A stretch of DNA of 64,000 nt from Gari tellinella. Lineage: Eukaryota > Mollusca > Bivalvia > Cardiida > Psammobiidae. Under the pieces are notes generated by a model. The model was not told the DNA's origin and made no database searches. It saw nothing but the letters and a program-made list of their open reading frames with translations. Below, in pieces: positions 1-12,242 of this stretch. The position numbers and the translations under genes were made by a program. Each line of letters begins with the position of its first letter. Positions within the stretch are counted from its first letter, which is position 1. The stretch lies in NCBI GenBank assembly GCA_922989275.2, contig OV277864.1, positions 68,328,158 through 68,392,157 on the forward strand, in the 5' to 3' direction.

Positions 1-206
1 TACAGTATAACCTCTCTATAACAACCACCAAATTGTGTTAGTTATTAGGTATTTATGACAGGTGACTGCTTAAAGCAAGGTGACAGTAAAACAGAAAGCT
101 CCAAAGGAACTTTCTGTTTTACTGTCACCTTGTTTTAAGCTGTCACCTGGCTTTGTACAATCAATAAGCCTAGTTTTTATGGCCGTAATAGAGAGGTTTT
201 ACTGTA
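1..206. mobile_element. Family B hairpin MITE
   Basis: The terminal inverted repeats begin TACAGTATAACCTCTCTATA and end with AATAGAGAGGTTTTACTGTA. The centre (about 61-148) is a long hairpin around AAGGTGACAGTAAAACAGAA with a short loop. Ends beginning CAGT and flanked by TA suggest a pogo/Tc1-type parent; this assignment is inference. The window starts at the element's own first bases. Confidence 0.7.
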
Positions 207-825
207 TTGCTTGTCAGTATGATGTTAGCTGAAAGTATCCTATATCCTTTCCACGCCCATAACGTATTAAAACGTTTTGACGTTTATGGCACATTTTGGC
301 TTCCGTAGAATGAAAAGTTATGATTCGCACATCGCGTTGGAAGACTTTTCTGAAAGGCCAGGTTCGGCACTGCCTATTTCTAGAATATCAATGGTCTCCT
401 GCAAAATGTGACACTTTCAGGCAGCATCCAAAATGGATCCAGACACAAATTTGCAAGATTGGAAAAAGGCGAATGCCAGAGGGGCCGAAACGGTCCATCT
501 TTCTACTTTGGGTTTAAAATGTACTCGACCTTTTTGTCAAAACCCGTTATAATAGCACTCATGCTGGAATTCAGTAACACTGACATGTCAACACAAAGCT
601 CACAAAGCTCAAACTGAGCTCAAACTGAGCTCAGGATCCGTGAACGCGACTTAAATATAGCGCCTCTAAAAATAGAATGTCACTTTCAGTTTCGTTTTGA
701 CACGTCAGAGTAGTTTTGAGATGTCGGAGTGTAGTGTTTATTCAGAAAATGAGCTCCAAACTAGTCCAGTAGTGTCTGTGTTATGTGTACAAAATCGGCC
801 GGGCTTGCTAAGGATATAGACTTAC
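207..825. other. No gene or clear repeat seen
   Basis: Lies 3' of lamin exon 10 on its strand, within the presumed last lamin intron. Short open frames here have no recognisable domain. Small direct repeats (CAAAGCTCA, AAACTGAGCTC) occur at about 595-632. Confidence 0.5.
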
Positions 826-915
826 ACTTCTTTGTCCTTCGTCGTAGTCTCCTGGACGGACGTATCTTGATGTGGATCGCTGTTGTTGCATTGTCATCGT
901 CTTTGATGCAACCTC
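826..915 (-). CDS. LMNB: Lamin exon 10: end of tail fold, before CaaX
   Basis: Encodes residues 544-573 in phase 0: EVASKTMTMQQQRSTSRYVR then PGDYDEGQRS. EEVA across the junction with exon 9 is a conserved end-of-fold motif in lamins. The acceptor is TTACAG. A strong donor (AGT then GTAAGT) follows codon 573. Without splicing, the frame adds only VSLYP and stops at 808-810, with no CaaX motif. Splicing to an exon left of position 1 is the better reading. Confidence 0.85.
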
Positions 916-1106
916 CTGTAACAGACAGAAACAATAAATGACATATCAACATGTGTCAATCAATCACACATGATCCAATCAACAAGCAACTGCAAATGTT
1001 GGTATGATCAGATTGCCCCAAATTTAAAGACAGATGGTTGCTTAACCCCAGGGCGTGTTTACCTTCTATAATAGAGGCTTAAATTCGGTGACTTCCCAAT
1101 TGCAAC

Positions 1107-2229
1107 AAGGGCCACTATGGCCCTAAATCGCTCACCTGGTACACCATGGCAAACTTGACCTATAGTGACCTAGATTATGACTGGACATGGCCCACAATCA
1201 ACCTTTAGAGTGTAAATAAGATTTTCCTATGATTTGACCTAGTGACCTAGTTTTTGACCGGACATGACCCATATTCAAACTTGACCTATATATGAATGAG
1301 ACAAACATTCTGACCAAGTTTCATCAAGATCCAATGAGATTTGTAGCATCTAGAGTGTTAACAGCATTTTTCTATGATTTAACCCGATTGACCTAGTTTT
1401 TGACCGGACATGGCCCATATTCAAACTTGACCTATATATAAATGAGACAAACATTCTGACTAAGTTTCATCAAGATCCAATGAGATTTGTAGCCTCTAGA
1501 GTGTTAACAAGATTTTTCTATGATTTAACTTAGTGACCTAGTTTTTGACCAGACATGACTCATATTTGAACTTGACCTAAATATCAATGAGACAAACATT
1601 CTGACCTATTTTCATCAATATCCAATGAGATTTGTAGCCTCTAGAGTGTTAACAAGGTTTTTCTATGATTTGACCTAGTGACCTAGTTTTTGACCAGACA
1701 TGACCCATATTCAACCTCGACCTAGATATCAATTAGACAAACATTCATACCATGTTTCATAAAGATCCAATGAGATGTGTAGCCTCTAGAGTGTTAACAA
1801 GATTTTTCTATGATTTGACCTAGTGACCTAGTTTTTGACCGGACATGACCCATATTCGAACTTGACCTAGATATCAATGAGACAAACATTCTGACTAAGT
1901 TTCATCAAGATCCAATGAGATTTGTAGCCTCTATAATGTTAACAAGGGTTTTCTATGATTTGACCTAGTGACCTAGTTTTTGACCGGACAGAACCCATTT
2001 TCGAACTTGACCTAGATATCAATGAGGCAAACATTCTGACCAAGTTTCATCAAGATCCAATGAGATTTGTAGCCTCTAGAGTGTTAACAAGGTTTTTCTA
2101 TGATTTGACCTAGTGACCTAGTTTTTGACCCAACATGACCCACATTCGAACTTGGCCTAGATTTCTACTAGACAAACATTGTGATCAAGTTTCATGAAGA
2201 GCCGGTAGAGTGTTAACGAATGAATGTGA

Positions 2230-2261
<32 letters not shown>

Positions 2262-2317
2262 GGACATCCAACGATCCTAAAAGCTCACCTTGGCACTTCG
2301 TGCCAGGTGAGCTAAAA
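1107..2317 (+). repeat. 145-bp tandem-unit element, copy G1
   Basis: Starts with a small hairpin (AGGGCC / GGCCCT) and has about seven units. The motif TGACCTAGTGACCT recurs at 1235, 1671, 1816, 1961 and 2106, with two eroded units between the first pair, so the period is exactly 145. It ends with a GACAGACAGAC / GACGGAC run (about 2230-2266) and a terminal hairpin at 2282-2313 (AGCTCACC ... GGTGAGCT). The left arm, tandem core, microsatellite and hairpin resemble bivalve pearl-type or Helentron-associated non-autonomous elements. Confidence 0.8.
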
Positions 2318-2531
2318 AGCCTCTTTTTTATCCAAATTTTTGTGAAAGAATTTCAATTTTTTTTTTTTTTAAATGTTCTTCAGTAAATAAAACTACATTA
2401 CAAGTGTCCTATTAAATTACCAGTCCTACTTTAGTGTCGAATAATTTTTATTTTCTGGTACATGTATTAAATTAATGCAACTTTCTATTTCCTGTATCCA
2501 AAGGGTTATGGGTTCAGAACCTTTTTTCTAA

Positions 2532-3565
2532 CAAGGGCCACCATGGCCCTAAATCGCTCACCTGGTACATGATGTAAAACATGATCTATAGTGACCTAGA
2601 TTACGACTGGACATGACCCACAATCAACCTTTAGAATGTTAACAAGATTTTTCTATGATTTGACCTAGTTTCTGAACAGACACAATCCACATTTGATTTT
2701 GACCTAGATTTGATGTAGGCAAACATTCTGGCAATATTTCATTCAGATCTAATGAGATTTGTAGCCTCTAGAGGGTTAACAATGGGTTTCTTTGATTTGA
2801 CCTAGTGCCCTATATTTTGATCCGACATGACCCATATTCGAACTTGACCTAGATATCAATTAGGCCAACATTTTGACCAAGTTTCATTGAAATCCAATAA
2901 GATTTGAAGCCTCTAGAGTGTTAACAAGGTTTTTCTATGATTTGACCTAGTGACCTAGTTTTTGACCTAACATTACCTATATTCGTACTTGACCTAGATA
3001 TGAATAAGGCAAACATTTTGACCCAGTTTCATGAAGATAAGGTGAGAATTGTAGCCTATAGAGTGTAAATAAGGTTTTCCTATGATTTGACCTAGTGACC
3101 TAGTTTTTGACCAGACATGACCCATATTCGAACTTGACCTAGATATCAATGTCTTATGAGACAAATATTCTGACAAGGATGCATTAAATTCCAATGAGAT
3201 TTGTAGCCTCTAGAGTGTTAACCAGGTTTTTCTATGATTTGACCTAGTGACCTAGTTTTTGACCAAGTATGACCTTTATTCGAACTTGACCTAGATATCA
3301 ATGAGGCAAACATTTTGACTTAGTTTCATTAAGATCCAATACGATTTGTAGCCTCTAGAGTGTTAACAAGGTTTTTCTATGATTTGACCTAGTGACCTAG
3401 TTTTTGACCCGACATGACCCACATTCGAACTTGGCCTAGATTTTATCAAGACAAACATTGTCATCAAGTTTCATGAAGATCGGATGAAATTTGTAGCCGC
3501 TAGAGTGTTAACGAACCAATTGTGAACGGACGGACGGACGACGGACATCCAGCGATCCTAAAATC
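2532..3565 (+). repeat. 145-bp tandem-unit element, copy G2 (3' end missing)
   Basis: Same start hairpin as G1, here at 2534-2550. Unit motifs are at 2943, 3088, 3240 and 3385 (145-bp spacing, once 152), with two eroded earlier units. It reaches the GACGGACGGAC run at 3527-3553 but lacks the terminal hairpin. Confidence 0.8.
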
Positions 3566-3653
3566 CTTATGCCTTTCCATTTTGGAAATTCAAGCCCAAT
3601 TTTTTACCAAATTGGGAAAAGTAGACCTACTTCCAAAATACATAACAAAATAC

Positions 3654-4857
3654 ATAAATCGCTCACCTGGTACACCATGGCAAACTTGACCTATAGTGAC
3701 CTAAATTATGACTGGACATGTATGTGTACCCACAATCAACCTCTAGAGTGTAAACAAGATTTTCCAATGATTTGACCTAGTGACCTAGTTTTTGAACGGA
3801 CATGACCCATATTCAAACTTGACCTAGATATCAATGCGACAAACATTCTGACCAAATTTCACCAAGATCCAATTAGATTTGTAGCCTCTAGAGTGTTAAC
3901 AAGGTTTTCCTATGATTTGACCTAGTGACCTAGTTTTTGACCTGACATGACCCACATTCGAACTTGACCTAGATATCAATGAGACAAACATTCTGACCAA
4001 GTTTCATCAAGATCCAATGAGATTTGTAGCCTCAAGAGTGTTCACAAGGTTTTTCTATGATTTGACCTAGTGACCTGGTTTTTGACCAGACATGACCCAT
4101 ATTCAAACTTGACCTAGATATCAATAAAACAAACATTCTGACCAAGTTTCATCAAGATCTAATGAGATTTGTAGGCGCTAGAGTGTTCACAAGGGTTTTC
4201 TATGATTTGACCTAGTGACCTAGTTTTTGATCGGACATGACCCACATTCAAACTTGACCTAGATATCAATAAGGCAAACATTCTGACCAAGTTTCATTAA
4301 GATCCATTGAGATTTGTAGCCTCTAGAGTGTTAACAAGGTTTTTCTATGATTTGACCTAGTGACCTAGTTTTTGACCGGACATGACCCACATTCTAACTT
4401 GACCTAGATATCAATAAGGCAAACATTCTGACCAAGTTTCATGAAGATCAACTGAGATTTGTAGCCTCTAGAGTGTTAACAAGATTTTTCTATGATTTGA
4501 CCTAGTGACCTAGTTTTTGACCGGACATGACCCACATTCTAACTTGACCTAGATATGAATGAGGCAAACATTCTGACCAAGTTTCATAAAGATCCATTGA
4601 GATTTGTAGTCTCTAGAGTGTTAACAAGGTTTTTCTATGATTTGACCTAGTGACCTAGTTTTTGACCGGACATGACCCACTTTCGAACTTGACCTAGATT
4701 TCATCAAGACAAACATTGTCATGAAGTTTCATGAAGATAAGATGAAATTTGTAGGCGCTAGAGTGTTAACGATTAATTGTGGACGGACGGACGGACAGAC
4801 GACGGACATTCAGGGATCCTAAAAGCTCACCTTGGCACTTCGTGCCAGGTGAGCTAA
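3654..4857 (+). repeat. 145-bp tandem-unit element, copy G3 (5' hairpin missing)
   Basis: Begins at the AAATCGCTCACCTGG sequence that follows the start hairpin in the other copies. Unit motifs at 3773, 3918, 4063, 4208, 4353, 4498 and 4643 are exactly 145 apart. It ends with GACGGACGGACGG and the hairpin at 4824-4855. G2 and G3 may be one element split by the 90-bp block 3566-3653. Confidence 0.8.
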
Positions 4858-5012
4858 AAACTAAATTTGCCACTTACATCAAATAAGTAGTCAGAATTAT
4901 CCACAAATTGGAATTTTCTACGTTTTTTTGCAATGCGTTTAAAGGGTAAAGAATAACGTCTTCTCCACTGTAAGTGCTATTGGGGTTTACAAGAAAGGGC
5001 AGTAACTCTTAC

Positions 5013-5126
5013 CTCATCATCATGTATCAGCCTAGTGACCATCTTGTCCCCGACAAACCATTGCTGACCCTTCATCACCAAATCACTGGGTGGATTGTGA
5101 GTCTTATCTGTGTTGGAACTCCAAAC
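5013..5126 (-). CDS. LMNB: Lamin exon 9: lamin tail domain
   Basis: Encodes residues 506-543 in phase 0 (VWSSNTDKTHNPPSD to RLIHDDE). The order W, then H-x-PP-x-DLV, then W and hydrophobic strands matches the end of the lamin Ig fold. The acceptor is TTTCAG and the donor GTAAGA. It is separated from exon 8 by 9.1 kb. Confidence 0.93.
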
Positions 5127-5344
5127 CTGAAACCAGATTTCTACTGAATTACATTTCTCACATAACTACCCCTGTTTTCTATAGCGAATAACGATGATGA
5201 ATATCCTTATCTCCAACATGTGTAAGATCACTTTGATGACGTCACTATAACATCACTAATTATAACGGCGTTTTGACGTCACCTGGGTTAAAAAAATGCA
5301 TATTGCTTTAAAAATAGCTTAAATCGTTGGTAATGTGAGAAAAA

Positions 5345-5490
5345 GAATCTGTCACTCGTGGATGTTGAAGACAAGTTGATCTTATCTCGCTTAATAACAT
5401 TTCAATTCTAGACTCGTTTGAGATCAGCTTGTCTTAAGCATCGACTCATGACAAGAGATCAGCTTGTCTTAAGCATCGACTCATGACAGA
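5345..5490. repeat. 35-bp tandem duplication facing an inverted copy
   Basis: AGATCAGCTTGTCTTAAGCA begins at 5421 and again at 5456. A diverged inverted copy (GACAAGTTGATCTTATCTCG) lies at about 5370-5389, so the region can fold. No gene is seen in 4870-5850 apart from lamin exon 9. Confidence 0.6.
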
Positions 5491-5852
5491 TCCTATATGT
5501 CTCACTATATAAGAGGGTTTGATCATTTTCTAACACTCATTTAATAAATCCTTCCAAGAACTTATCCTGATATACATTGTGTGCAAGAATAATAAAAATC
5601 CATTCAAAACTGTAGTTGCTAGAGTGTAAACATTTTTATTATATGCCATTTTCAACACATCAATGGTAGATCTATTAGTCTAATTTCAACTAATTTGAGA
5701 ATTGGATAAAAGTTGTGGACTCTAGAGTGCAAACACTAAAATTGTTGACAACTGACATACAAGTATCAGGTGAGCTAAAAAGGTTAATTTTCTCTGGACT
5801 AGTTCTTGATAGACATTTACCCTTTACTTCATTGATACGCCTTTTTACATAT

Positions 5853-6115
5853 TTACAGTACAAGTCTCGCAATGTTTAAAGAATCCGCGGTCCGTCGCAA
5901 TTTCAGAGACCGCGGACGGGCGTATTTGTCCGTCATGATATTTGAGGTATTCCGCAGTCCATCGCGGATAGTGATGGGTCCGTGATGGGTCCGTGATGGT
6001 GTCTCACCGGGGTTCTCGCCGCCGGACGCGATCGTTATCACCGCGGATCGTGGTGATATCGTCACGGACCGCAGTGCACCACTGTGGATCGCGCTGGTCC
6101 TTACCTGGATTGATA
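5853..6115. repeat. GC-rich repeat rich in CCGCGG and GTCCGTGATG
   Basis: Contrasts sharply with the AT-rich surroundings. Internal short repeats such as TGGGTCCGTGATGG recur. The edge sequence ACAGTACAAGTCTCGCAATG is found inverted at about 13733-13752, so this is one interspersed family. Its open frame on the minus strand has no recognisable domain. Confidence 0.6.
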
Positions 6116-7138
6116 TTTTGTTTCCTTGGTTAATTTCCACAGCCTATTTGCTCCTATATTGCGCACAATAAAAGGTGTTCAATATATGAAATAAATCATT
6201 CGAAAAAAGTTCATTGTGGCTTATTTCCAACCGAAACCGTTCTGCATTCGACAAGCATCTATTTGTTTGGCGTGTTTGATTTATGTTTACAGAACCTGAT
6301 TGTTAATTGTCTGGTTCTGTTCGGAAAAATACGATGTGCAATATTCGAGTCTATTTTCTACTTAAGTGTTGCCAAAAAATTATTTCTGATAAAGAAACAC
6401 GGTACAACCGATTATCCAACAGCAAAAACAGCCTTTACGATGTTTCAACTTTGCATACACGTGTATGCCATTTTGGCTCTATATATAGTAAAGTTCCACT
6501 TTTAACCCTTTCATGATCAAATTATTCGGGAGAATTTTACCCCTTCATCGCTTTATTGTCGTCTGCTTCAATGTTGTTTTTTCTGCAATACACATTTCAA
6601 AGATATATTTAATGTTGTATGACCTTATAAATGTCGATACGACAGTCAAACTGTGTGGGTCCTAATTGCGTCTGATCAGGCCCCAACTAGTTACAAACGC
6701 CCTTTAAAGCGTCATTGAGAGTGAAAGGGTTATAAGTAAATCGATTTTACGGTTTCAATTTCACATCAGTCTAAATACTAGTACATGTATCATAAATCTC
6801 CTGAAAACTATTCCCAACATCTATGAGTCCGCATTAATCTTCTATGATTCCTGTGTAGATTAGCCTACATAATTATCAGACTGGCAGACGAAATAACTTT
6901 GAGGGTGTATTATGTCATAGTGGGAATCATTTATAATGGAAGTGAAAAGATTAAAGAATAATTATTAATTATTCTAAACTCAAAATACGTCACTCTAACG
7001 CAAACATTCTTTCTTTTTAAACGGATATTTCTTAATTTAAATGCCCACTAGTCTTAAATACCAGACGCTTCAAATAAAAGCAATATCAAGACAATACTGA
7101 ATCTTAAAATGTCTGTTTTAAACACTGCATGCAATCGA
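6116..7138. other. No gene seen
   Basis: AT-rich intronic DNA of lamin intron 8. No recognisable coding similarity on either strand and no strong repeat structure. Confidence 0.5.
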
Positions 7139-7400
7139 ATTATACTGTGGAGAAATGTTATTCTTTCCCAATAAACGCGTTTACGCTAAAACAAGTATTT
7201 CAATTGCAAACAAATTGGAGCAAGATTAGACGCCGGGTTACCCGGCGTCTGATTAGGCTCCAAACTGTTTGTCACTCAGATAAAAATATGTAGACATATT
7301 TATAACACAGTTTTCATTACATGTATATGCATTCAAGTGTTTTGCGTTCGCGTTTAGTTTGCGTTTAAACGGGAAAGTATAAACGTTTTCTCCATTGTAA
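7139..7400 (+). repeat. Family J hairpin repeat, forward copy
   Basis: Contains CCCAATAAACGCGTTTACGC, then a hairpin around GACGCCGGGTTACCCGGCGTC (about 7231-7251), then CTCCAAACTGTTTGTCACTC. An inverted copy lies at 8400-8625. Confidence 0.6.
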
Positions 7401-8275
7401 ATGTAACAGATTTTGGTCGTTTACAAACTTACTAAAAACTCGGAACATCGAATCCTGTTACCATACAAAAACCCGGACTAGAGAGATTCTTAAGCAGTTT
7501 ATTGGTGGTGGGGTTTAAAAACAACATTTTAAACAGTTTTTATTGAATGGCGTTTTAAAAATGTGGCAACTAAATGCAGGATGGCTTTAAGAAAAAGTTT
7601 TATGTCGTTTTCTTGGTACATAGCAACGAATGTACATGTAGGGGTGATCTGTTATTTGTCCACAATAAACGCCCTATGCCACTGGAACTTTCACCAAATA
7701 TTATAAATCATCTTTAAATGAAATATTATCAGTTTTATATAATTTACATAGAATGCAAAATTAAAAGAAACTTTACCTGTTTAATTTTGACCAATGAGAT
7801 CGCTCCGTTCATTCAATTCATTCCGGTATTCAAAATGGCATTCACAATGAAATGAGTCTTTCACTTGTCAATTTCATGCCAAATTACATGTATATTTCAT
7901 ATAGCTGATAGTGAAGAGGGTCATGTTCCGACACAAACGCGTTTGCTCTAATGAAATTAGGTGAAAGTTCCAGCCGTAAAGGCCGTTAAATGTGCAAACC
8001 GACTAGATTACCCCTTATTTTGAGCAATAAATTCTGTACCAAGAGAACGACATAAAACTTTTTGATGCAAATTTTCGTTATAATTCACGTACTGTGGCGT
8101 TATTTGACGGAATTTGATGAAATAAAAAGTAGATATTGATAAATTAATCATTTCCCGAGGGTACCACAAGAGAATATCGGCGATCGAGTCTATTTTAGCA
8201 TCAGTTTAAGTGGATAGTAAAGACTAGGTGTCGAATTGCGCTGTTTACCTTGTATCTATAATAGAAGTATAGTAA

Positions 8276-8312
8276 AAAAAAAAAAGGGGGGGGAGAGGAA
8301 AGGGAAGAGAGA
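8276..8312 (+). repeat. A-run then G-run and purine tract
   Basis: Eleven or more A followed by eight G and a GA-rich tail: a simple sequence. Confidence 0.8.
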
Positions 8313-8399
8313 AAGAAATAACTGTTTTTGTAGCATATTCATAAAGCCTAATAAATGCAGGTAAATTTGACATTCGCTGCAGACAGTGGAAAATACGTT

Positions 8400-8625
8400 A
8401 TTTTTCCCCGTTTAAACGCAAACGAAGCGCAATCGCAAGGCACTAAAACGTAGAAAATGTCAAGTTCTACATAATTCTAACAATTCCTTTTTATCTGAGT
8501 GGCAAACAGTTTGGAGCCTGATCAGACGCTGATCTGACTCCAAACTGTTTGCAATTGAAATAAACGTTTTAGCGTAAACGCGTTTATTGGGAAATAATAA
8601 TACATTCCCCACTGTGTACGTCTTC
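8400..8625 (-). repeat. Family J hairpin repeat, inverted copy
   Basis: Reads on the minus strand as the same order: CCCAATAAACGCGTTTACGC, a hairpin around GATCAGACGCTGATCTGACTC, then the GTTTGCCACTCAGATAAAAA end. Together with 7139-7400 it forms a 1.5-kb inverted pair. Confidence 0.6.
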
Positions 8626-9459
8626 ACAAAAAGGAGCCGATGGTGACTGGAGCTGCAAGGATCACATGGCTTTGGGCGGCCGCACAACCTTCTTATAGCA
8701 TAATCCCTTAGCCTGCCGAGTGTAGCGTCTTTAATATTTGCAAACAGTTCGGATCCTACAGTAGACCGTAACTCCTAGTAAGGGTTAAACCTGACTAACT
8801 CTCATTTTCTGTTTTTCTTCAGCGAAATTAAGCAACGAATCTTATTTCAGTTATTTCACAAACATTTTAGAAGCGGGTGATAATTCAGCATAATGAGGGC
8901 CAAAAGTAAAGTGTCAAACATTAAAACAACGCTTTTGGTGTTCTACACCGGAAACGACGACCCTGGCGTTCCAGCGCAGGGGGTTAAATAACAAAACCCG
9001 ACAATCAAAAATAAAAGCGCCGCCTTCAATCAACAAGATGTTACAGCTCAATGGCTCCGTGTCTTAAACAATTAGAATTGTTGGAAAACGACTGATTTTG
9101 CTGTCACCAGGCTTTCTACATTTTTTGTCATCTGCATTAAGTTACCCGTTATGCAAATTGGTGACAACTTAATGCCGAGCAATAGTCATGCGGAACATTT
9201 TGCAGACAGATGGCAGCTAATTGCAAATCGAAGGTCATTCAGAGCTATCTGCATTAATTCTCATCTGCATTAAGCTTCCACCGGTCTGTATATATAATTA
9301 CTCATCATTTATAGTAAATTAAAGTTTTAAAAAGCCTAATTTCAACATCTCATTTCTTTTAAATCATGATTATGTGTGTACATGTATATGGTAGAATTTT
9401 AACTGAAAAGATGAGACTCAACCGTGATGAGTTGATAAAAAGATAGAATTAATTATCAC

Positions 9460-10420
9460 ATTAACCCTATCAAAGAGTACACTCGTCATTTCCTTGCACT
9501 GACAGTGTAACTGAGAAAAGTACACTTGTCGTGTGCTAACCGTGCAGACCAGGATCAGAGTGTTCATAAAGGAGTGCTCCGGTCCGGATCTGCACTGTTT
9601 ATGAAAACAATTATTTAACACATTCAACCCTATCGACGAGTATACTCGTTTTTTTAAACTAACTTCTATTGACACAATGGCAAATCGTCTGGACAGCATG
9701 TCGTTGATCTCGCGTTTTTTGTGCGATAAATGACTTTTTGTTCCCGTGACTGTCTTTCCTTAACGGTCTTCTATGTTCTGATGGAGGGAACAGCACCATG
9801 ACGATGGATCAGCAAGGAATGAATCAGACGGGGCAGAAATGACCAAATCGAATGCCCAAATTCTTGCAAACAGTGTAGACTCGGCTGTCGTACTACAAGT
9901 CCCATACTGTTGTTTTAATACAAAAGCGCCGGTGATACAACAGCAATTGGAAAATTAATAAATAATACATATAAACAAACCTTGATAACTATGAAGACCC
10001 AGATCAGGGGGATCCTAGAGCCCTCTGATCAGTATCTATCCCGTTTAAGGATACGATCACATCGTTATTGGTTCACACATTCAATTGTATCTACGAGTAT
10101 ATATATGCATTCGTCACTTACTAACAGTGTTACCTATGAAAGTATACTTGTCGAATGCTAAGCATGTACATGTAGATCCAGATCAGAGGTTTCTTCGAGT
10201 CCTCTGATCAGGATCTACACCATTTAAGGATATGACCACATATCGTAATTACGTCACACACTTAATCCTATCGACGAATATACTAGTCACTTTCTAACAG
10301 TTTACCTATGACAAGTGCACTTGTCGTATGCTTAACAGTAAGCATGTAAACCCAGACCAGAGGACTCCTTGTATCTCTGATCAGGATCTGCACCGTTCAA
10401 TGTACAGAGATGATGGTTTA
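9460..10420. repeat. Degenerate family K repeat array
   Basis: Four related blocks each carry CCTATCGACGAGTATACTCG or a variant, CTTGTCGTRTGCT, and a hairpin around CAGATCAGAGG ... CCTCTGATCAGGATC (about 9545-9600, 10000-10035, 10180-10222, 10348-10390). Their ends resemble eroded family D. No coding signal is seen. Confidence 0.55.
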
Positions 10421-10429
10421 GTAGTGCAA

Positions 10430-11520
10430 ACGGATTTTTTTAATTTATGATTTATGGCACCCCACACAAATGTCATAGGTCAGGTGTGAAAGTGATACGC
10501 ATATCACCATAATATATGCCTTTTTGTCGAGAGAAGAAAAATGAAGAGGCAAAATACTTCTTTAAGTTATGTAACATCAAAGTTTTTATCAAGTTAACTT
10601 ATTGATGTGTAAATTAGGCTTTCGTGACCTTCCAGTTTCCAACTAATACTTTCTTTTTCGACCAATCATATGACTCAGATTATTGTAAATGATTTCGTTT
10701 AACTCCGCCCCCAATTAGAAAGCCAATCATAAAAAATAACGATTTTAACACTGTATGCCATAAATCGCCTTGACAGCTTCGGAAATAACCAGTTAGTCTA
10801 GGCACGTGATTCACTTAATCGGGGCACTCAATGGGGAAATGTGGCAGATAACGAGTGACACTGAGAGACAGCAATAACGAAGTACTTACATAATTAATTT
10901 GATTGATTTTTCTTACCTGTATGGATGTAAGATCTATCTCTATACGTATTATGTACATTGTAAGCATGGAGAAATGTGTAATGTCTCCATGATTGTAAGC
11001 GATCATCTCAAAACCAGATAATACATTTTAATTTTAAATGTCATCAACATTATAGTTATTTAGAATGAAAGTAAACGAAATGTTGTTTAAAAATTTCTAG
11101 TAGATCCTTATCATACACTGAGTTACAGTCACTAGATAAGTATCTACACCGTTAATTACCACATTTATAAAACAATATTTTCCAATATATGTATATGACT
11201 GATGAAGACTTTGTTGATTCTTTTAAATCAAAAGAACGCGAAACCACCTGTTTGTCTTTTTAAAATTTTCACATATGGATTGAAGATGACAGTAGACATT
11301 CAGAATTCCACAGTTACAGTATCGCAGATCCAATATGGTGTTTACAGACACGGGTCGTCAGAGATAAATAAAAAAAGTAATATACCAAGTTAAAGTCTAC
11401 TTTCAGTCCGAATGACCGCTCAGCCGACTGTACATATATATGTTTGCTATTTGTATAAATTTCTTTATGTATTTGATTGCCGAGAGAGAGAGTATGTATA
11501 ATGGTTATGGAGGCAACTGT
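10430..11520. other. No gene seen
   Basis: AT-rich intron DNA; short open frames lack domain or splice-supported continuity. Confidence 0.5.
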
Positions 11521-11526
11521 ACACAT

Positions 11527-11638
11527 ACTCTCTCTCCCTCCCTCGCGCTCTATTATCTCTCTTTCTCTCTCTCTCTCTCCCTCGCTCTATTTCTCTCTTT
11601 TCTCTCTCTCTCTCTCTTTTTATTTCTCTCTCTCTCTG
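11527..11638 (+). repeat. CT-rich microsatellite
   Basis: Long pyrimidine tract, mainly (CT)n with CCT and TTT interruptions. The apparent open frame through it is a product of the repeat. Confidence 0.95.
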
Positions 11639-11759
11639 GCTCACTAATGCCCGCTCTCGAAAAAGAATTTGTATTTGTTAAACTATAGGGGAAGGACCGT
11701 CTCTAAGTTGGTAGAACTTGTGGTCCAACCCCATTTTATGTATATAATTGAAATAAAAT

Positions 11760-12014
11760 CAGGACTGCAACTTATCAGGATTTTTTCTAAATCTTCGGAT
11801 ATTCTTTCTAGTATGTGGTAGCTCAAAGCAGGCTGAAAGTAAAGAAGAATGCGCCTTAAGGCACATTCTGTTTTACCTTCAGCCTACTTTAAGCAGCCAC
11901 GTGGCAACACAACTAGAAACAGGCGATGGGGAACAGGAAAGATTTGTAAAATCGCACTTTAAAAATGCTTATTTGAAAATCTTAGGATTTTTATGTCAAT
12001 TTATGGCAGCCCTG
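11760..12014 (+). mobile_element. Family I MITE, 6-bp target duplication TAAAAT
   Basis: Begins CAGGACTGCAACTTATCAGG and ends TTTATGGCAGCCCTG. The direct repeat TAAAAT flanks it at 11754-11759 and 12015-12020. The interior holds a family A type hairpin (about 11822-11897). Confidence 0.85.
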
Positions 12015-12242
12015 TAAAATATGTTTAAACTAAACTTATTTGATTGCCGTTTAGTATGCGATGTCATAAAAAGGGTAAATAGGGTTTAATTCTGTTTATG
12101 AAAAGAGACGAAAAAGTAAGCTCGCTCGAGTTAGTTGATATGTACATTTAATTCAATCATGCGACCGTATACAGTACTGACCGTTCGCTCTGAGACATTC
12201 CGGGAAGAAGCTCTAACAGCATATTATTTCCAAATGAAAACA

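Noticed and set aside
761..952. Minus-strand 63-residue frame over lamin exon 10
   Set aside because: Wrong frame. The lamin phase from exon 9 reads EVASKTMTMQQQ through the same bases.
1107..4857. CRISPR-like or coding array from the regular 145-bp repeat
   Set aside because: Units are diverged tandem copies with no spacers and no open frame; the genome is eukaryotic.
5853..6140. 95-residue minus-strand frame
   Set aside because: Open because of GC-rich short repeats; the related copy at 13.6 kb does not preserve the frame.
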